This document shows positions 35,246 to 46,319 of a DNA stretch of 64,000 nucleotides, piece after piece. The stretch covers positions 44,358-108,357 of the forward strand of contig WEDG01003274.1 of NCBI GenBank assembly GCA_017591395.1, read 5' to 3'. Each line of letters opens with the position of its first letter. The stretch's first letter is position 1. This DNA comes from Schistocephalus solidus. Taxonomy: Eukaryota > Platyhelminthes > Cestoda > Diphyllobothriidea > Diphyllobothriidae. Below the pieces are notes generated by a model. The model ran no database searches, had not been told where the DNA came from, and saw nothing but the letters and a program-made list of their open reading frames with translations. Made by a program: the position numbers and the translations under genes.

Positions 35246-35984
35246 TCTCCCATGCTGCCTTATACGTTGTGACACCAGGTTGATAGAAAGAGCCCGTTGA
35301 GCTGGTTGAAAATACTTTACATTTATTTGTGGTTGAGGAATTAAGGTTCGTGACGGCATATGACGTCTCCAAAGTTGAAAAGATTTTTTCTTTTATCGGA
35401 GTATACTACAATCGTGTACAATGCGATCAGACTTCTTAATGGCCTGCCAGGTCAATAATAGAAAAGTTTCATTCTGAAACACACATATTGCAGAGGTGAA
35501 ATCATTTCGATAACCGACACGCTGTATTTTTATTTGTCTTATTCTACGAAAATATTTTAAGGGCAATGTGTCTGCATATAGGTATTTATCCAAACTGCTT
35601 AAGTTATGCTACCAACTGCGACACTTGAATAAGAAACTGGGCAAATTATAAGGCTGAAATTGGAAATGTGGGATATAAACCAGAAAGCACACGGCAATGA
35701 TTGGTGGCTGACTGATTTTCTGCAACCCTCGACGATGTACATGCAGGGGCATTACATTTGTTTTGACTTTAAGCTTATACATTTGTTGACAGTATGGCAA
35801 TTATTTCACTGACTTTCTCTTGGCAGCCTGGGATTATTACGCACGCGTTTAACAGTGACTGAGTGAATCCAACCCAATTATTCATTTTCAAATAAGTGTA
35901 TATGCCTGTGAAACTTGAATAAACTAATTTAATCCATGTTGCCAATTAAAATCTTAAAAATTAAAAAGCTTCAGCGGTTTTTAG
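35246..35984. other. No gene recognised
   Basis: Unique-looking AT-rich sequence between repeat copies. Nothing was recognised. Confidence 0.35.
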
Positions 35985-36440
35985 AATAATTTGAAGATAT
36001 TTAGTCCAAGCAGAATTTAAAGTAAATCTAACCTTTAAAATGCTTTATTGTGTAATTAAAATAAATCATGCAAGTATCAATTAGATACGAGGAATGCAAT
36101 TAAGTTCACTAGCTTCAAGGGGGATTTGCATCTGCAAAGGCAAATGCGGTCAGACAACATTGCAGAGCACCTCGTCAACCGTAATTTTTACGGTTTGGTT
36201 TTCGTTTCAATCCTTTGGGAGCTGTGAGTGCCAAAAAGAGAAGTGTCCAAAGTAAAGAAAAAAGTGTGAGAAGACACGTGCAATTGCATAGATGGAAGCA
36301 TCCTTTTTAAAATGCAATCTTACAGGCAAAAATATAAATAAGATTGCTGATCAAAATGCAAAAATTACAGAACGCTAAAACATTGGCTTCCTGGCACTAA
36401 AGTGTCTGCCGTAGCCGACAAGGGATATTTTTGAATTGGA
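35985..36440 (+). repeat. Diverged repeat R1, copy b
   Basis: Second copy of the block at 34170-34645, with frequent substitutions and small indels, so the duplication is old. Confidence 0.75.
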
Positions 36441-36482
36441 ATCTCTGCCATTGGACTCTCTGTAAGTTAAGTTAATCAAATT

Positions 36483-36866
36483 TTATCTGAATGTTTTGCT
36501 GTCGCTGTTTACATACTGAGTACTCTTAAATGCATCAGCACTTATTTTAACGATACTGCCATTAAAAATATGCTGAATGTTGTCCAGATTGAAACGCACT
36601 ATTGACCTCTCGATGTAATATAAACTTAATGCAAACTTAAACAAATTATCTTGATTGGGGCGGACGAGGTTGTGAGACAAATCTTTGAGGAAATTGCCGT
36701 TTTCCCAGACCATGACTAACGATTTTAATAGTGCCATATGTTTTCTTTTACCGTATTTGTGGAATAGGTAGTGATGTTTTCTAGAATCACCAAACACGGT
36801 GTTGTTATTAGCAATCGTCAAGTAATTGGGCGAAAAGGGAGCAAAAATAAATATAAATCTTTGCAA
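36483..36866 (-). CDS. Unidentified 127-codon open frame
   Basis: I do not recognise this. The minus strand is open for 127 codons in AT-rich DNA where stops are frequent. It begins MQRFIFIFAPFSPNYL and contains HHYLFHKYGKRKHMALLKSL. It lies between two repeat blocks and has no counterpart in the other copy of the R1 region. It may be chance, or an exon of an unknown gene. Confidence 0.2.
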   Translation of the reverse strand: MQRFIFIFAPFSPNYLTIANNNTVFGDSRKHHYLFHKYGKRKHMALLKSLVMVWENGNFLKDLSHNLVRPNQDNLFKFALSLYYIERSIVRFNLDNIQHIFNGSIVKISADAFKSTQYVNSDSKTFR

Positions 36867-37044
36867 GTCGTTCAGGAATAAAAATACAAATTTCAGCCTG
36901 AACGTGTTTTTGTTTATTCAAGGATGACATAATTATGGAGATTATGTTATACTAGTGTTCCAGTTCTGAGAAGGTGAAATTACTCGTGCAAGATGCATGC
37001 TACCGACCTAACGAAATGGATTTCTTTGCATTTTTATTTGACAG

Positions 37045-37260
37045 AGCGTTTGGGAGAATTGATTAACGCATTTTTACTACTTAAGGAAAATATGGCGGCC
37101 TTTGTGGGATAAGATCGTACGGCAACAGTGGTTTCATCCATAATACAGCAAACGTTTTCATCACCCTGAGAACTGCTGCACGACTATTCACTAATTGATA
37201 TATAATATTATTTTAATAAAAATCCTTATTTGAGCAGTCTGTTTACAATATCCGAAATAG
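37045..37260 (+). pseudogene. Exon-like repeat R3, decayed copy
   Basis: It follows a strong acceptor-like tract (TTTGCATTTTTATTTGACAG) and reads RLGELINAFLLLKENMAAFV and then a stop. Aligned in the same frame with the open copy at 37597 it shares E.IN.F..L and the T..VV...IQ.T motif. The 3' splice signal is lost (AAATAG followed by GA). It looks like a tandemly duplicated exon that has decayed. Confidence 0.4.
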
Positions 37261-37319
37261 GATATTAGATAAATAATATTTGGCTGGTAGGGCGAATATA
37301 TTTAAACTCAGATACTTTA

Positions 37320-37585
37320 ATGCAAACGAGCTGTGGTCAACGGTAAGACCTCGATAGGAACTGTACACATGTTACTGCGTAAGCATCGCTATTATCAATA
37401 TGAGTTTTTCTTTTTAAAGCTGCTCTTTTTAAGCCCGACGCATCACACATTTTCAAATGAGATTGAGGCTGTACCTTGTTCTTTGCAAAAACAAAGATCA
37501 AACACCTCTCGTGATTGCCAAAAAAAAAAACGAGAAAGTGTGTTTCACATAATGCATAACAGAGATATTTGCAATACTTTGCCTT
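37320..37585 (+). repeat. Diverged repeat R2, copy b
   Basis: Second copy of 34990-35245. Here it lies directly before the open exon-like block. Confidence 0.75.
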
Positions 37586-37596
37586 TCTATATACAG

Positions 37597-37801
37597 GGAT
37601 ATTGGTAGAATTCATTAACTCATTTGCCCAACTTGAGGAAACATTTGATTTCTTTGTAAGATTCGATCCCACAGCAAAAGTGGTCACATTCCTTATACAG
37701 CGAACGCTTGATCCAACTGAGCTATATGTGGTTATAATTGTTTTAATAAGTATAACTCAAATAATTCTCATTTTAGCAGTCTGTTTACAATATCCAAATA
37801 G
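37597..37801 (+). CDS. Candidate exon encoding a membrane-spanning segment
   Basis: The acceptor is CCTTTCTATATACAG (ends 37596) and the possible donor AATAG|GTGGAT (37802). The open frame reads ILVEFINSFAQLEETFDFF, VRFDPTAKVVTFLIQRTLDP, then TELYVVIIVLISITQIILIL, a clear hydrophobic helix, and AVCLQYPNRW. The wording before the helix faintly recalls the end of a cadherin repeat (F.FDPT..VV.F...LD), but this is only a resemblance. The duplicated, decayed copy 545 bp upstream (37045-37260) supports a real unit. No other exon of such a gene was found. Confidence 0.35.
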
Positions 37802-37979
37802 GTGGATTGTATAAGTTGCAGTAGGCTGTATAGGTTCGTTGATCGAAGTTTTAATAAAATCACTCTTCTCTGGTTGGTTTTCTTAGCAGAGTTGTTTAAA
37901 GTTTTGGCGGTATAGACACGTTCCCCTCTTCCCATTAGAGTGCTGCTGATCGTGTGTGTTTGTACAAATATTTTTTTCA

Positions 37980-38125
37980 AACATTCAAAGAGCGTTTGAA
38001 GGATCGTGCGACCATCACGCATATTAATGACTGACTTGTGAATTAACAGTAAGAAAGACAACGACCTTATCCGCATAACAGTGATGCAGTGTTTATGCGT
38101 TGAATGTTATGGTAAGGAAAATATT
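37980..38125 (+). repeat. Diverged repeat R4, copy b
   Basis: Second copy of 34690-34825. In this copy it follows the R3 pair instead of R1, so block order differs between the copies. Confidence 0.65.
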
Positions 38126-39785
38126 TTGCGACTCAGAAAATATGCATAACAAGACAAGCAGAAATGTGACATGTGGACCGTTAACCCCCTTTCATGTGAA
38201 CTCCTGGTGCTCGTGTTTTTAGGAGGCCAGATCGTATACGTAGTCCACGCCGACAAGGTCGTTAGGTATGTCAGCAGCTGTGGCCCTTCCCCTGAATGAA
38301 TTCACTAACAGGCATGGATAGTGGTTGGGAACTTGGAATAAGAAAATCAAGTGAGTTCGACAGCTCATCACCTTTTCCTCACTACAGGGAATCTGACATG
38401 CTTAAAATCTATCACATTGCGATAAAAGCCGTGCCTTTTAAAGGCTACCAATGGACGCGGTTAATAGCGCCGCGTGACAAACCCAGTGGTATTTGCGTTG
38501 CGGGGTCGTCTCGCAGATGTAGAGTCAGACTGTAATGGCTACTCTCCGGCATCCCATGGGTCAGATCCAGGTGTAGCAGTGCTCGTTGAAGTGCCTTTCG
38601 GTTGAGTCAGTCACATGTGCCCTCTCCCGCCTCCGATTCCATGAACTTGGTCATGACGCTGAACCCATTTGGGGAAAAGGGATCGTGCGGTAATTGTTGC
38701 GCAAGTATTCTCTTATACGCAACTAACACGTGCTTTCATTTGTCTGTTGTGAAATAAGCGGTGGATAATGTCGAACTCGACAGTCAAACTGACGGCTAGT
38801 TTAATTTTTAATAACAAATGCTATCCCTTACCCTCCCCCTCGTTTACGCACGACCGAATAATAAAGGGTATTTAATTTAGATATATTAGTTTTCAATGTT
38901 GCATTTGTTCTCTGCTTTACGTTCAGGTGGGTCTAGTTGGTCATTAAATGCAGGACATTAAAGTGGATAGAAGCACAAGTCGGAGGTAGACCTATACCTT
39001 GCATGAGTTTTACTTATTATTATTATTCCTGTTAACACTTTCACTAAATTATGTTAATGAAAAAGGCATGTCAATAATAGGAGACTGAACGAATTTTACC
39101 TATTTTACTACGGATTCAGGCTTGCGTTTGCGACATGAATGCTCCTGTTATTTGTTAATTGCACGTTTTTTTCGGCTGTTTATGGTTGCATGCTTTCCGA
39201 TAACACATTCAATGAAACAAAGTTGGTATACAAAATTCAAAGGATGATGAAGGAGGTTCGATGACATCCAAAGATTGCTTTGTTCCATGAACCCTTGTTT
39301 TCTCTGTCAAACACTTTTCCGATTTACCCCAAATGTGATTAGGTATCTGCCATTTACCTCCAGTCAAACTTTTATCTTGATCACGTGTGACATTGAAATT
39401 CAGGTGTCATGCCAAAAACTAGCCATCTAATAATGCTTTTGCTTAAAGCATTGAAAGTGTTTTTCGCGCTGTTATAAAGAGACTGAGTAAAAGCTAACTG
39501 TCTAGATGTATTTTTTAAAATCTGACCAGAGAGTACTTATGTAGGCATTATCATGCCTCCGCTCAATTGAAGCTACCTCGTGATACATATATGGGATTTT
39601 TCGTTGTTCTCAGTTAGATACATTCTAGTTCAAATGGTCGTCACATTTTGCCTGATGACTTTGATCACAAGAAGGTCCATTTATCTGACTTCCAATCGAG
39701 CTCACCCTAAACGGGTCATCCTAACAAAAGTCAAAGAACTATTGAAGAGTATACTTTGCAGACAATGCACAACTACTGGCTGTTA
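38126..39785. other. No gene recognised
   Basis: No domain, tRNA or repeat relation to the rest of the window was seen. Confidence 0.4.
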
Positions 39786-40500
39786 ATCGTTGTAAATAAA
39801 AATATGCCTTTATTATTGAAAAGCAAACAGGAAAAATATGCCCGAGAACTAAGTTGTGGAGAAAATTCTGCGTTTCTTATCAATTTGAATATTTTAAGCA
39901 CGAGAATACCACAGGGCACAAAGCTGAGAAACGCCATTAAAAACATTTTATAACAAATTCACAAATGTATGTTACAAAAAGGAAAATGAAGTCTCATACG
40001 CCTATTTCGCTACCTCAGAAAAAATACGAGAAACAAAGCATTAATTCCCCTTACTAAAGACAACTGAAAACAATCAAAAAAAGATTGTCTGGCACTTTGC
40101 ATCTCTTTTTCCATCGGTCTTCATAAACGAAGAAAGCTTTCAACCTCCCCTACCTCATCCTCGACCACCAAAAAGGACCAAATGATTAAAATCACAGACA
40201 ATACTCTAATTTCAGAGTATCCTATCCAGTGATAATTTGAAATATGTAAATAATATAAGTTGGTAGAACTAGATAAGATTCCACTCAAACTTCTCAAAGA
40301 ATTCACCAGTGAAATTAGTGTATATTTCTGAATGTTCTTTCAGAGTTCACTTGATATAGGCAGCTCGTTTTTGAAAGCAAAGTGAAAGTTCTAATTTTTT
40401 CAGAATTTCATTATCCAAAGCTTTAATTACTAACTGATTTTTTGATAAAAAATTTCAATTTTAACACTATCAACTGCTTTTACCTGTGGTGCATATCCAC
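39786..40500 (+). pseudogene. Very old CR1-like LINE RT relic
   Basis: Linker wording TKLRNAIKNIL and LIRLFRYLRKKYEKQSIN match LRNRVKGL and LFYGYLRQNTRNKDPIP of family B (25430-25570). FFPSVFINEESFQPP then matches the FFQSVFTKE block, and ELDKIPLKLLKEFTSEISVYF with MFFQSSLDIGSSF matches the start of the RT (LLKE..RELAKPLSTLFQTSFQT). Stops and indels are dense. No palm motif remains. Confidence 0.6.
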
Positions 40501-41469
40501 TTCTACAGGCGTAAACATTTATAGTCAACGCTTTCAACCGATATAGCCTCGTTATTAGTCAGGTGGATCTGTTATACTAAGAAGTCTCTCAAGCACGTAT
40601 AAAGGTCCTTAGTTAAAAATTTTGGAAAAATATTTGTCACAGAATATTATTCGACTGCTTTTTTTCCTAAGTTTGACCAAATTAAAGCCTCCTCGCAATA
40701 ACAAAAACGAAAATCTCGGCTCGTCGCAAGCTGTCAGCCATTGCACCGAAGCGTTGCTTGGTTGCATCAAGTAGTCACAGCAGTGATATGCATATGCAAC
40801 CAATCGTTAAAAGCTAAGCAGCTTGATCTCTCTGCTTTACAAAACTGTAATGATTTTTATGTTAAAGTTTGGATCAGTTCTCTATACTGGGGAACTTATT
40901 CGACGGTGACATCTCTGCTCTTTCCCTCCCAGGAATGTCAGCGTCTGGATTCTCTCGTCCATTTTAATGCCACTGGAAACATCAGACCGACAGAAACGAA
41001 AATTATAATTTTCTTTAAAAAAATGTTTCACGGGACAGACGACCCATTGACGTTGCCGTAAACTTCCTGTACTCGTGCGGTTTCAACTACAAAATAGCGG
41101 AAGCAAACGCCTCTCACGTAGCAAAAAAATCCACCTATATTAGTCACCCTTTTTCACCAATCGAGGTGGACTCCATTTTTGCACAACGAGGTCGCATTTT
41201 CGTTATCTAGAAGATGCAAAAATGTTTCCTTTGTCGGGATCTTTACACCGATGGAGCGAAGGAATGTGTCTCCCATCTTGCATAGGTATTCGGCCTCTCA
41301 ATCCATTATCCATAAGTCTGGTCATGGCTATGCAAACCATAACGAGACGATACAGCAATCTCCTTATAGTGCCCGGTTCAAAAACCTTAACTTCAGTAGC
41401 TATCAGCCATGTCGTAAGCCTACCTTTAATGTCAGTTACTCCATCTAAAGTGCTTTAGCAATTATCCTA
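40501..41469. other. Unassigned, possibly 5' part of LINE E
   Basis: Two overlapping plus-strand frames (41179-41448 and 41222-41458) may be coding remnants upstream of the LINE E Pro/Asn-rich region, but no family motif is visible. Confidence 0.3.
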
Positions 41470-41828
41470 ACCAATCAATTTCTCAGACTGCCCAATTATT
41501 TAACCCTACCCCTTACGGTACCAGTGTTCCAAAACAATTTGTTCCGTTTTCAAATCTTATTCTCCCCCATATTATTCCAATATTCCTCAAAATCCTATTT
41601 ATAGGCCTCCAATTTTCGCTAACGAAGAAAATAGCCTTCCTCTCAATGGATACCACCCAAATATGTTTCTGTACAATAATCCTAATTTAGTTAGCAGTAA
41701 CAGCTTAGCTAATTGCAGACAGCAGCCATTTTACTTTCAGCCAGCACCTACCTCTCTACAGTTTTCTTCCCCACCACCAAGTCTTCCTTTTTTATAAGTA
41801 ACGATAACCCTAGTTTGGATACTCGAAC

Positions 41829-42470
41829 TACGCTAGATGTCATATTACTTAATGCTAGATCTGTTTTAAATAAGATGGCGCAACTGAGAGCCATTGCTTT
41901 CGAGCTAATGCCCGATGTTTTTATGTGTAACTGAATCTTGGGACCCATCCCTTAATTTCCGACTCTTTGCTTGTCATAGACCAGTACGATCTCTACCGTC
42001 AAGACCGCATTAGAAAGCGTGGTGGTGGTTGTCTTCTCTGTATTAAAGCTTCATTTAAGAACTTCCCTTTTGATCTAGATGTGACGTCATTCTCTGGTAA
42101 TTACTGCTTCGCATCCATTATCCTGTCGTACAGGCTAAAGGCGATTCTCGGATGTATTTACAACCCGCCTAATTCATCATCCAATGATGCAAAACTTTGT
42201 GAAATTTTAAAATTGATTTCGAAGTTCAATCTTAACATTAAAATAATCGCTGGGGACTTTAATTTTCCTGATATTGACTGGATTTCAAATGTTTATCCAC
42301 CCAGATTTCAGCCTTTCCTCGATACGATTAATTTTCTAATTGGTCCCAGCTTTTCCGTTCTTCAACGAGAAAAAAGCATATTTTAGACCTGATTTTCACA
42401 AACGACATTGCTCCCCTCTTCATAGATTTTAAGCGGCCTCTTCCAAAGTGACCATACACTAATTCACTGT
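41829..42470 (+). pseudogene. Family E LINE AP-endonuclease
   Basis: Motifs in order: TLDVILLNARSVLNKMAQLR, a frameshifted CVTESWDPSL, then RKRGGGCLLCIKASF, LKAILGCIYNPPNSSSNDAK and IKIIAGDFNFPDIDW. After another shift the SDHTL motif follows near 42440. The GDFN and SDH catalytic residues are retained, but frameshifts near 41925, 41960 and 42380 inactivate it. It nicks target DNA in active elements. Confidence 0.8.
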
Positions 42471-42539
42471 TGCCTTCCGATTGTTTCATCGAAAAAGGTT
42501 AGTGCCGTTCGTACCTATCATGCTTTTCACCCCGCAGAT

Positions 42540-43570
42540 ATGAGCTTAATTAGTAACTTTTTTGACTCATTAGACTGGCAGAATCTCTCCTCCATAAACG
42601 ACGCAGCAAGTCTTTGTGACTTCGTGTCATTTGTTTCAAATAACATCCTGAAGCTTGTGCTAACCAAAATAGTCAAGCCCTACGTCTCGGAATCAACCGT
42701 TTCTCACTTTCTTTTGCCACGACTAAAGAAATTGAAGAAGCAGTTGAAAGATCAATATACAAGTTCGTTATCTGTACATCTAAGGATCTCAGAGATTTTT
42801 TTATTAGCCTCAAAGATTCGTCTTGCACATGACAGACAGAGGGAATCTTAAGCACTCAGTGAGCCAAACTCTGCAAAATCTGTTCCTCAACTGTTCCGCC
42901 GTCGATCCTATTCCAAACGACGTTATGAAATTCCTCCATTACGTAATGTAGACAAGAATTTCGTTCTGGAAGACTCTGACAAGGCAGAACTGTTAAGTGC
43001 GTTCTTTGCAAATCATCTTACGATGGAATCTGAACCGGTTCCGACGTTTCAGGCATCCGCATTGAATGTTATCGCAAATAACCGCATAGACGTCTTCTAG
43101 TGAAACTGGAAGCCCTCGGCATCCGGCCTCCTCTCCTTGACTTCATTGGTTCCTACTTGTCTAACTGCAGCCAGGTCCTAGTAGGTAATAGCTATTCGAC
43201 GCCTCAACCGATCACGAGTGGCGTTTTTCAAGGCACCGTTCTAGGTCCCCTTCTCTTCATTCTGTACATTAACGAAATTTCCACTTTACTCACAAATTCA
43301 CAAAATATCGTTTGCGCTGACGATCTCAAGTGCATTTATTCATTTTATAAAGACACTGCTAATAGTTACGTTCACAAAATCAACAGTGATCTACTTATGC
43401 TCTCACGTTGGAGCTGTACTTGGCAGATGGAATTTTCTCCATCCAAGAGCAGTTTCATGTGTTTTGGCCCCGCCAAGCTTCCTGGACCTCTAGTATTACA
43501 AAAAAGTACACTTTTAGATCGCTCAATCATAAAAGACTTAGGTCTAAGTTACACGAATAAGCTAGCATGA
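42540..43570 (+). pseudogene. Family E LINE linker and partial RT
   Basis: The linker (MSLISNFFDSLDWQNLSSIN ... KLKKQLKDQYTSS) leads through DSDKAELLSAFFANHLTMES. At about 43096 it jumps directly to VKLEALGIRPPLLDFIGSYL, the block just before the palm. RT domains 1 to 3 (about 600 bp) are therefore deleted. The remaining RT has SGVFQGTVLGPLLFILYINE and a catalytic box reading CADD instead of YADD or FADD. Confidence 0.8.
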
Positions 43571-43669
43571 TCGCCTCATGCAGATCGAATTTCTGCAAAG
43601 TTTGCACAGATATGTGGTTTTATATCACATAATTTCTTCCTTCCGGAAATAAAGTTAAACCTATACCAC

Positions 43670-44197
43670 ATGTTTGTTCTTCCTATCCTCGAATACTGCT
43701 GTCCCCTATTTGGGCTGATGAACGCCTCTGACCGCAGTAAGATTGAAAAAGTTCAGAGGGTTTTTACTCGAAAACTATTTTCTCTTCCTGGATCCAGTTT
43801 CTCTTATACGGATAGATTCCAGTTAGCAAACATTAAATTTCTGTGGGTTAGAAGACTCGAAGCTGGTCTCTGCTTCCTGTTTCGCGTTACTTCTAGCCCA
43901 AATATCCCACGAATTAACGCTCTCACTTCGGTTAATCGACCCTATGCCATTCGTAATTCCTCCATGATCATTTCACCACCCCTTTGTTCGACAACCAACC
44001 GGTCTCAGTATTTTGCCTCCAAATATGCTTTCATATGGAATAATCTACCACTGCAAATTAGGTTGTCATCTACATTAGCTATTTTCAAAACCAAATTACG
44101 CAAACATTTAAGTTCGAAAGATATAAAGTCCTTATTGTCTGTTTCTTTCTGTAACTCGCAACTTTTGGATTTTGAAAAGGGTCCTCCTGGTATTTGA
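43670..44197 (+). pseudogene. Family E LINE ORF2 C-terminal region
   Basis: FVLPILEYCCPLFGLMNASD, KIEKVQRVFTRKLFSLPGSS and IWNNLPLQIRLSSTLAIFKT, with stop at 44197, are the conserved blocks after the RT palm. The end differs in style from families B, C and D (no RGDLI), so E belongs to another CR1-superfamily lineage. Confidence 0.8.
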
Positions 44198-44960
44198 GGC
44201 AGCTCCCTTGATATTATATGGGTCTCTAATTATATTTTACATCATCCTCTGCAGAGTCAATCTTTGCATTCACTTTTTCTTCCCCTCCTTTTTAAACTAG
44301 CATTGCCAACTCTTGACAACCTTGATACTTTCGTTCGAATTTGCAACCCTGACGATAGTGTCCAGGATCTGTTGATGATCGAGGTGGGTTCTGATGGTTT
44401 CGCCTCTTTGGTGATGGACTATACAGTCAGCAAGGTCGCATCTCGATGATGATTTCGTGACATCTACTGTCCCCTCTTCGCTTCGACCATGTTGTCTACG
44501 ATGAGTTCGTCCTCTCTCACCTCCACTGGTGTTCATAAACAGTAGCTCTGACTGCTATATAACCTCTCACCCGACAAGGAGCGTCCCGAACCCTCATACA
44601 GAGTCAGCAACATCACAATACTATCCCATTGCATTTAGCTATTAATTATTTAGTGAAGCAGTTTTTTTTCTCCTATTTTTTTTTAAATTGGCGGCACGCC
44701 GAACTCCGCCTCCGATTTAACCCTAGGATTTTTTTTACTGCTTCTTTTCGAGTTCACCGTATATGCAAACGATTGTTGACTTTTGTTTTAAAAATGGCAA
44801 ATCTTTTTAAATCGGATATGTTTACCATACTACTCATTTCTGCTGTTCATATGGATGCTCACATAGTGCAGCAATTATCCACTTTTTATTTATTTAAACC
44901 ATGGTACTAAGTTTGTAATGATGGGGCCCTCTGGGCCTTAAATATACAATTTATTTATTT
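44198..44960 (+). other. Family E LINE 3' untranslated region
   Basis: Contains TTGACAACCTTGATACTTTC, CTCTCACCCGACAAGGAG, AATTGGCGGCACGCCGAACT and GGGGCCCTCTGGGCCTTAAA, and ends in an ATTT-repeat tail. The GGGCCC..GGGCC stretch next to the tail can form a short hairpin, as is common at LINE 3' ends. Confidence 0.8.
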
Positions 44961-46319
44961 ATTAATTTATATTGGAATACGTCTCGCCGCATGGCTGCTG
45001 ACGCACGTTACTCCCATATAATAAGCTGTAAGCCATGCTGCAATGTTTGTTTTCAGGCCAACATTGCTTCTGAAAATGCATATCTGACGGAAGAACTCGC
45101 ATCAGTCTATTCAGAGCTGACCCTTACTAGCATACGCCTTCGGCCAAAAACAACTTCATGGCATTCCGAAAACCATCAAAACTGTATCTCACCACCAACT
45201 GCTTTAAAAACTGGAAACAATAGGGCTTAATAGCAGCTTCCATAAATAAGTCTAACACTTCATTGTTTGTCAATGCTAAGTTGTTAGCATCGGTAAAGGG
45301 AAATAAAATCTGTCGTGGTTGGAGGTTCGAATCTTCAGGGTTCTCGGCTGGTTCACCTTTTGTTCCTGATAGACGTGAACGAGTGAACACGTTATTTGGA
45401 CTGGGTTTCCGTTATTTTTGCGGGTCACATGAAAATTATAAGGTAACCGCTGTGCTTTCCAAACAAAGCTGTACTACAGATACACCTAAATCACCTGATT
45501 GGTTCTGCGATTTAAATTTGGCAAACAGGTTTTAACTGCTTGAAGAAAGTTATGGGTTACATGTTGTTGGATTTATCGGAAAAGAATGACAAACCATCCA
45601 AATATCCAAAAAAGCTCACTGCAGGGGGCTTTCAATTGAAAGATAAAATCAGTATAACATTATGCACCATCACGTTATTCAGCCACAGCCTTACATAATT
45701 TAAGTAATATTATAAAAATTTTACTGGGTCTATTTAGGTATCTGTTGTTGATGGAACTTTATCACTATTAAAATCTCTGCCTTTCACATCAATGCGGCCC
45801 GAGGCTTTATCAGGCACAAGGACTGGTAGAATTTCAGAGCCCATTTGCGCGTATCACATAGGCCTAGTGTACACAAAGACAGGGAATCCTACTAAATAGT
45901 GTACTGCTTACCAATGTATGGCCTACTATACTTCACTCCTCATATTATAGACAGATCTGTCAGTGCTCTTAACACACGTTCATTTATATGGAACGTTTAA
46001 ACACAATGTCTGTGTCTTTCATCAATTTTTATGATAAAAAGTAGAGTGCCTAAGAAATCAAGTCTCATTTTAGCGGCTGGGTACATGCAGGCGAAAGCCA
46101 CGTCTACGTGACAAGGTAGATGTTCGCTTTCCGTATCCCATCAAAATGGTTAGCTGCCCCTTCAGACCTATTCAATATGAATATTCACCTTCACTTTTTC
46201 CTGTGGAGCAGGCTATATTGTTTGAACATCAAGGCGCCTTTACAAACGGATGCAAGTGACCATTCTGAATAAGTCACACACAAACTCCTGCAATCTTGAT
46301 CCGCAAGTCACTCGAAAAT
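44961..46319. other. No gene recognised
   Basis: A weak B-box-like GAGGTTCGAATCTTC occurs near 45325 without a supporting A box or stem. No coding domain was recognised. Confidence 0.35.

Larger units (their letters stand above)
41470..44960 (+). mobile_element. LINE family E, best-preserved copy
   Basis: In order: a Pro/Asn-rich region (about 41470-41800, probably ORF1 end), an APE endonuclease (41829-42470), a linker (42540-43096), a partial RT (43097-43570), a C-terminal region (43670-44197) and a 3' untranslated region ending in ATTTATTTATTT at about 44960. RT fingers are missing. The 3' end defines the tail seen at 14486, 19707 and 55957. The left edge is uncertain. Confidence 0.85.

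Noticed and set aside
45297..45345. tRNA-like element around GGTTCGAATC
   Set aside because: Only a B-box-like motif is present; there is no A box at the right distance and no stems.
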